This document shows positions 22,437 to 24,633 of a stretch of 24,633 bases of DNA, one piece after another. Positions within the stretch are counted from its first letter, which is position 1; each line of letters starts with the position of its first letter. The notes under the pieces are model-generated. The model did no database searches, had not been told where the DNA came from, and saw only the letters and a list, made by a program, of their open reading frames with translations. The DNA comes from CAZIUL01 sp964542475 (GTDB taxonomy: Bacteria; Planctomycetota; B15-G4; CAYZWU01): the NCBI GenBank assembly GCA_964542475.1, contig CAZIUL010000062.1:1-24633 (forward strand), read 5' to 3'. Position numbers and translations under genes: made by a program.

Positions 22437-24539
22437 ATGAAACAGGACATCGAAAAGGTGCTCCGGGTGCTGGAGTTTACAGCAGTACGGGAGAGCATCA
22501 AGAGGTTGTGCGCTTCCCCGCTCGGGCGGGATCTCGCCGTAAGAACGACTCCTTTCGATTCGATCGAGAAAGCCGAACGTGCCCTGCAGCAGGTCATGGA
22601 GATGCGGGATTTCCTTTCCGAAGGCGGCAAATGCACATTCAGGGGAAGCAATGATGCCGTGGGCATCATTGAACGAGCCCTGAAAAACAACAAATCCATT
22701 GATCCCTCTGATCTGTACTCGGTTGGCGCCCTACTTACCTGCGCCACGCGTCTGAGGTTTTCTTTTGAAGAAAACCTCAGCGGAAAGCCCGAACTCGAGA
22801 CACTCATTTCCAAGATGCCGGATCTCGAAGATCTCGAGACCGAGCTTAAAAACACGGTTGATGCCGACGGGTGCTTGCTCAGCACTGCCTCTCCAAGGCT
22901 GGCGGAAACAAGACGCGGGATGGAGCGTTTGCAACGGGAGATCCGCTCCAAGGCGGAATCCATGCTGTCCAGGCGCGAGGTGACAAGACACCTCCAGGAG
23001 CAGACCTTCTCGTTCAGGGAAGGGCGCCTGGTGTTTCCGGTTCGCTATGAGTGCCGGAAAAAGCTAAATGGAATCCTTCATGATTTTTCCGCTTCAGGCA
23101 ACACGGCTTTCATGGAGCCGGAAGAGCTGGTGGAGGTGCACAACTCCCTGGAGAAAAAACGGCTTCTTGAGAAAAGGGAGATAACGAAAATCTTGTGGGA
23201 ACGCACCCGCAGGCTGATCGACTCGATGGATGAAATACGCGCGGGACAGCGCGTGGTGGCGTGGCTGGATTTCACAATTGCACGCACGCGGTACTCCGAG
23301 CGATACGGTATGCAAGCGCCCAAGATCAGCAGAGACGGAGTCATGGTCCTGCGCCGGGCGCGACATCCGATCCTTCTGGAGATGGCTTATGAGCGATGCG
23401 AAGGAGATGATGATGAAAAGAGGATGTTCGCCCTGGACAACGTGGTTCCTCTGGATATTCACCTTGGCGACCGGTTTGACATCCTCGTGGTCACAGGTCC
23501 GAACACCGGGGGGAAGACAGTGGCATTGAAGACCGCTGGATTGCTGTCTTTAATGGCGGCTTCGGGGCTGCCCCTTCCTGCTGCGGAGGGGACAGTGGTT
23601 CCGTTTTTCAACGACGTACTCGTCGATATCGGAGATGAACAGGATTTGACCAGGAGCCTGTCCACATTCTCATCACACATGCAGAGAGTAAGCATCGTTC
23701 TCGAACGAGCGGATTTCATGACCCTCGTGCTCCTCGACGAGCTTGGCACAGGCACCGATCCTCTGGAAGGCGAGGCACTGGGCAGGGCCATCCTCAAGTT
23801 CCTGTCAGCCAAGAAAGCGAAGGTGATGGTTACCACACATCTCTCCAAGCTCAAGGAGTACGCGTTTTCGAGCCCGCGTGTGGAGAACGCCTGCATGGAG
23901 TTCGACCCTGACACACTCTCCCCGACCTTTCGCCTGAGAATCGGGATTCCCGGCGAATCGAACGCCATCAGAATCGCCAGGCGCCTCGGCATTCCGCAAC
24001 CCATCCTAGATGAGGCCGAGGATGCGCTCGAAGCGGATAACAGGGAGTTCAAAGAGCTCATGGACACTGTGCAGCGCATCAGGGTCCAGGACGAGAAATC
24101 GTTGGAGCAGTCCCAGAAGGATGCGCAGGCGGTGCGTAAGCTGAAAGAAGAGGTCGAGATCAAGAAGAGGGAGCTTGATTTCAAGAGAACGGTTCTGGAA
24201 CAGGAGGCAGAGAGAGAAATCGACGAATACCTGCGCAGAGCCCGGGAAAGCGCCCTTCCGATTCTCAGCAAGCTTGAAAACGTGCCTGCGGCACACAAGG
24301 ATGACTTGCTGGAGTTGAGGCGGTTTCTGGACAGGATGATCGAGAGGTCACCCTTGGGGAAAAAAAGGCTGCGCTTCATAAAAACCTTGAAGAAAGGGGA
24401 TCAGGTCTATATTCCAAGGTATAGGGAGAAGTGTCTGGTGATCAGCATCAACAAGAAAGATGAACTCGTCGAAGTGGCTTACAGAAGCTTGTCCGTCAAG
24501 GTTTCTTTCCAGGAAATCATATGGCCACACTGGTTTTAA
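22437..24539 (+). CDS. MutS2-family ATPase lacking the C-terminal Smr domain
   Basis: The 700-residue protein has the MutS2 layout. An N-terminal region (MKQDIEKVLRVLEFTAV...) is followed by core and clamp helices, then the ATPase with Walker A G354 to K360 (TGPNTGGKT), VDIGDEQDLTRSLSTFSSHMQ and Walker B D434-E435 (VLLDELGTGTDP). A charged coiled coil follows (about 540-610), then a KOW-like strand region (LKKGDQVYIPRYREKCLV). It ends at PHWF where MutS2 proteins normally continue into a Smr nuclease domain of about 80 residues. MutS2 acts on stalled or collided ribosomes and on recombination intermediates in species studied. The start is ATG 22437; a frame extension to 22341 does not look like MutS2. 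An AGGA lies at 22423-22426. No regulatory signals were clear in the divergent gap 22239-22436. Confidence 0.9.
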   Translation: MKQDIEKVLRVLEFTAVRESIKRLCASPLGRDLAVRTTPFDSIEKAERALQQVMEMRDFLSEGGKCTFRGSNDAVGIIERALKNNKSIDPSDLYSVGALLTCATRLRFSFEENLSGKPELETLISKMPDLEDLETELKNTVDADGCLLSTASPRLAETRRGMERLQREIRSKAESMLSRREVTRHLQEQTFSFREGRLVFPVRYECRKKLNGILHDFSASGNTAFMEPEELVEVHNSLEKKRLLEKREITKILWERTRRLIDSMDEIRAGQRVVAWLDFTIARTRYSERYGMQAPKISRDGVMVLRRARHPILLEMAYERCEGDDDEKRMFALDNVVPLDIHLGDRFDILVVTGPNTGGKTVALKTAGLLSLMAASGLPLPAAEGTVVPFFNDVLVDIGDEQDLTRSLSTFSSHMQRVSIVLERADFMTLVLLDELGTGTDPLEGEALGRAILKFLSAKKAKVMVTTHLSKLKEYAFSSPRVENACMEFDPDTLSPTFRLRIGIPGESNAIRIARRLGIPQPILDEAEDALEADNREFKELMDTVQRIRVQDEKSLEQSQKDAQAVRKLKEEVEIKKRELDFKRTVLEQEAEREIDEYLRRARESALPILSKLENVPAAHKDDLLELRRFLDRMIERSPLGKKRLRFIKTLKKGDQVYIPRYREKCLVISINKKDELVEVAYRSLSVKVSFQEIIWPHWF

Positions 24540-24633
24540 TACGCATATTTCATGCTCTTCGTCGCGAAGTGCTGTAAATAGTTCCTGTTAAAACAAGTCG
24601 TATTTCTGTTGTAACGATAGAGTGGCAATATCA

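Noticed and set aside
24557..24569. CTTCG-TCG-CGAAG hairpin after the MutS2 gene
   Set aside because: The stem is only 5 bp with a 3-base loop and no T-run; it may be chance.

Overview
The window (24,633 bases, moderately GC-rich) reads as chromosome of a Gram-negative (diderm) bacterium. The evidence is three lipoprotein signal peptides, an MlaE/MlaF/MlaD-type lipid transport set, a WaaP-like kinase, a polyprenyl-phosphate sugar-1-phosphate transferase and a Wzx-type flippase. Widespread dispersed repeats (the 'ccgtgttaatccgtgttcatccgtgg' type) and the mix of families would suit an uncultured Desulfobacterota-like, PVC-like or candidate-phylum lineage. There is no rRNA or other marker here to settle that, so the taxonomic reading is weak. 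No tRNA, rRNA, CRISPR array, insertion sequence or phage gene was found.

Layout. (1) Bases 3-12959, all plus strand: an AI-2E-family permease cut by the window edge is followed by a cell-surface glycan cluster. This holds a membrane sulfatase/phosphotransferase-like enzyme with a Thr nucleophile, three GT4 glycosyltransferases, a Wzx-like flippase, a lipoprotein that looks like a dead peptidase-MA, a WecA/MraY-type PNPT enzyme, a SAM methyltransferase and a B12-type radical SAM enzyme. Several neighbours overlap by 4 bases (ATGA), so they are probably translationally coupled. A dispersed composite repeat (5357-5574) sits inside the cluster and supplies the last codons and stop of the lipoprotein gene. 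(2) Bases 12994-17443, minus strand: an operon of a large aromatic 'FWPLY'-repeat lipoprotein, MlaE permease, MlaF ATPase and a long MlaD/MCE protein. No MlaA, MlaB or MlaC is present. (3) Bases 17557-19119, plus strand: a TPR lipoprotein coupled to dtd (D-aminoacyl-tRNA deacylase), ending in a good intrinsic terminator. (4) Bases 19136-24539: a WaaP-like kinase (minus), an HU/IHF-type protein (plus) behind a near-consensus sigma70 promoter, a cystathionine beta-synthase-like protein (minus) lacking the PLP lysine, and a MutS2 homologue (plus) that ends without a Smr domain.

How it fits together. PNPT would load a first sugar phosphate on undecaprenyl phosphate, the GT4 enzymes would extend it, the methyltransferase and radical SAM enzyme could modify glycan or lipid, Wzx would flip it, and the membrane sulfatase-like enzyme could decorate or trim it outside. 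No Wzy polymerase or ligase is visible. The MCE operon and WaaP-like kinase also concern the outer membrane, so most of the window is envelope biogenesis. The points most worth checking are the FWPLY-repeat lipoprotein tied to an MCE transporter, the lysine-less CBS homologue, the pseudo-peptidase lipoprotein and the Smr-less MutS2.
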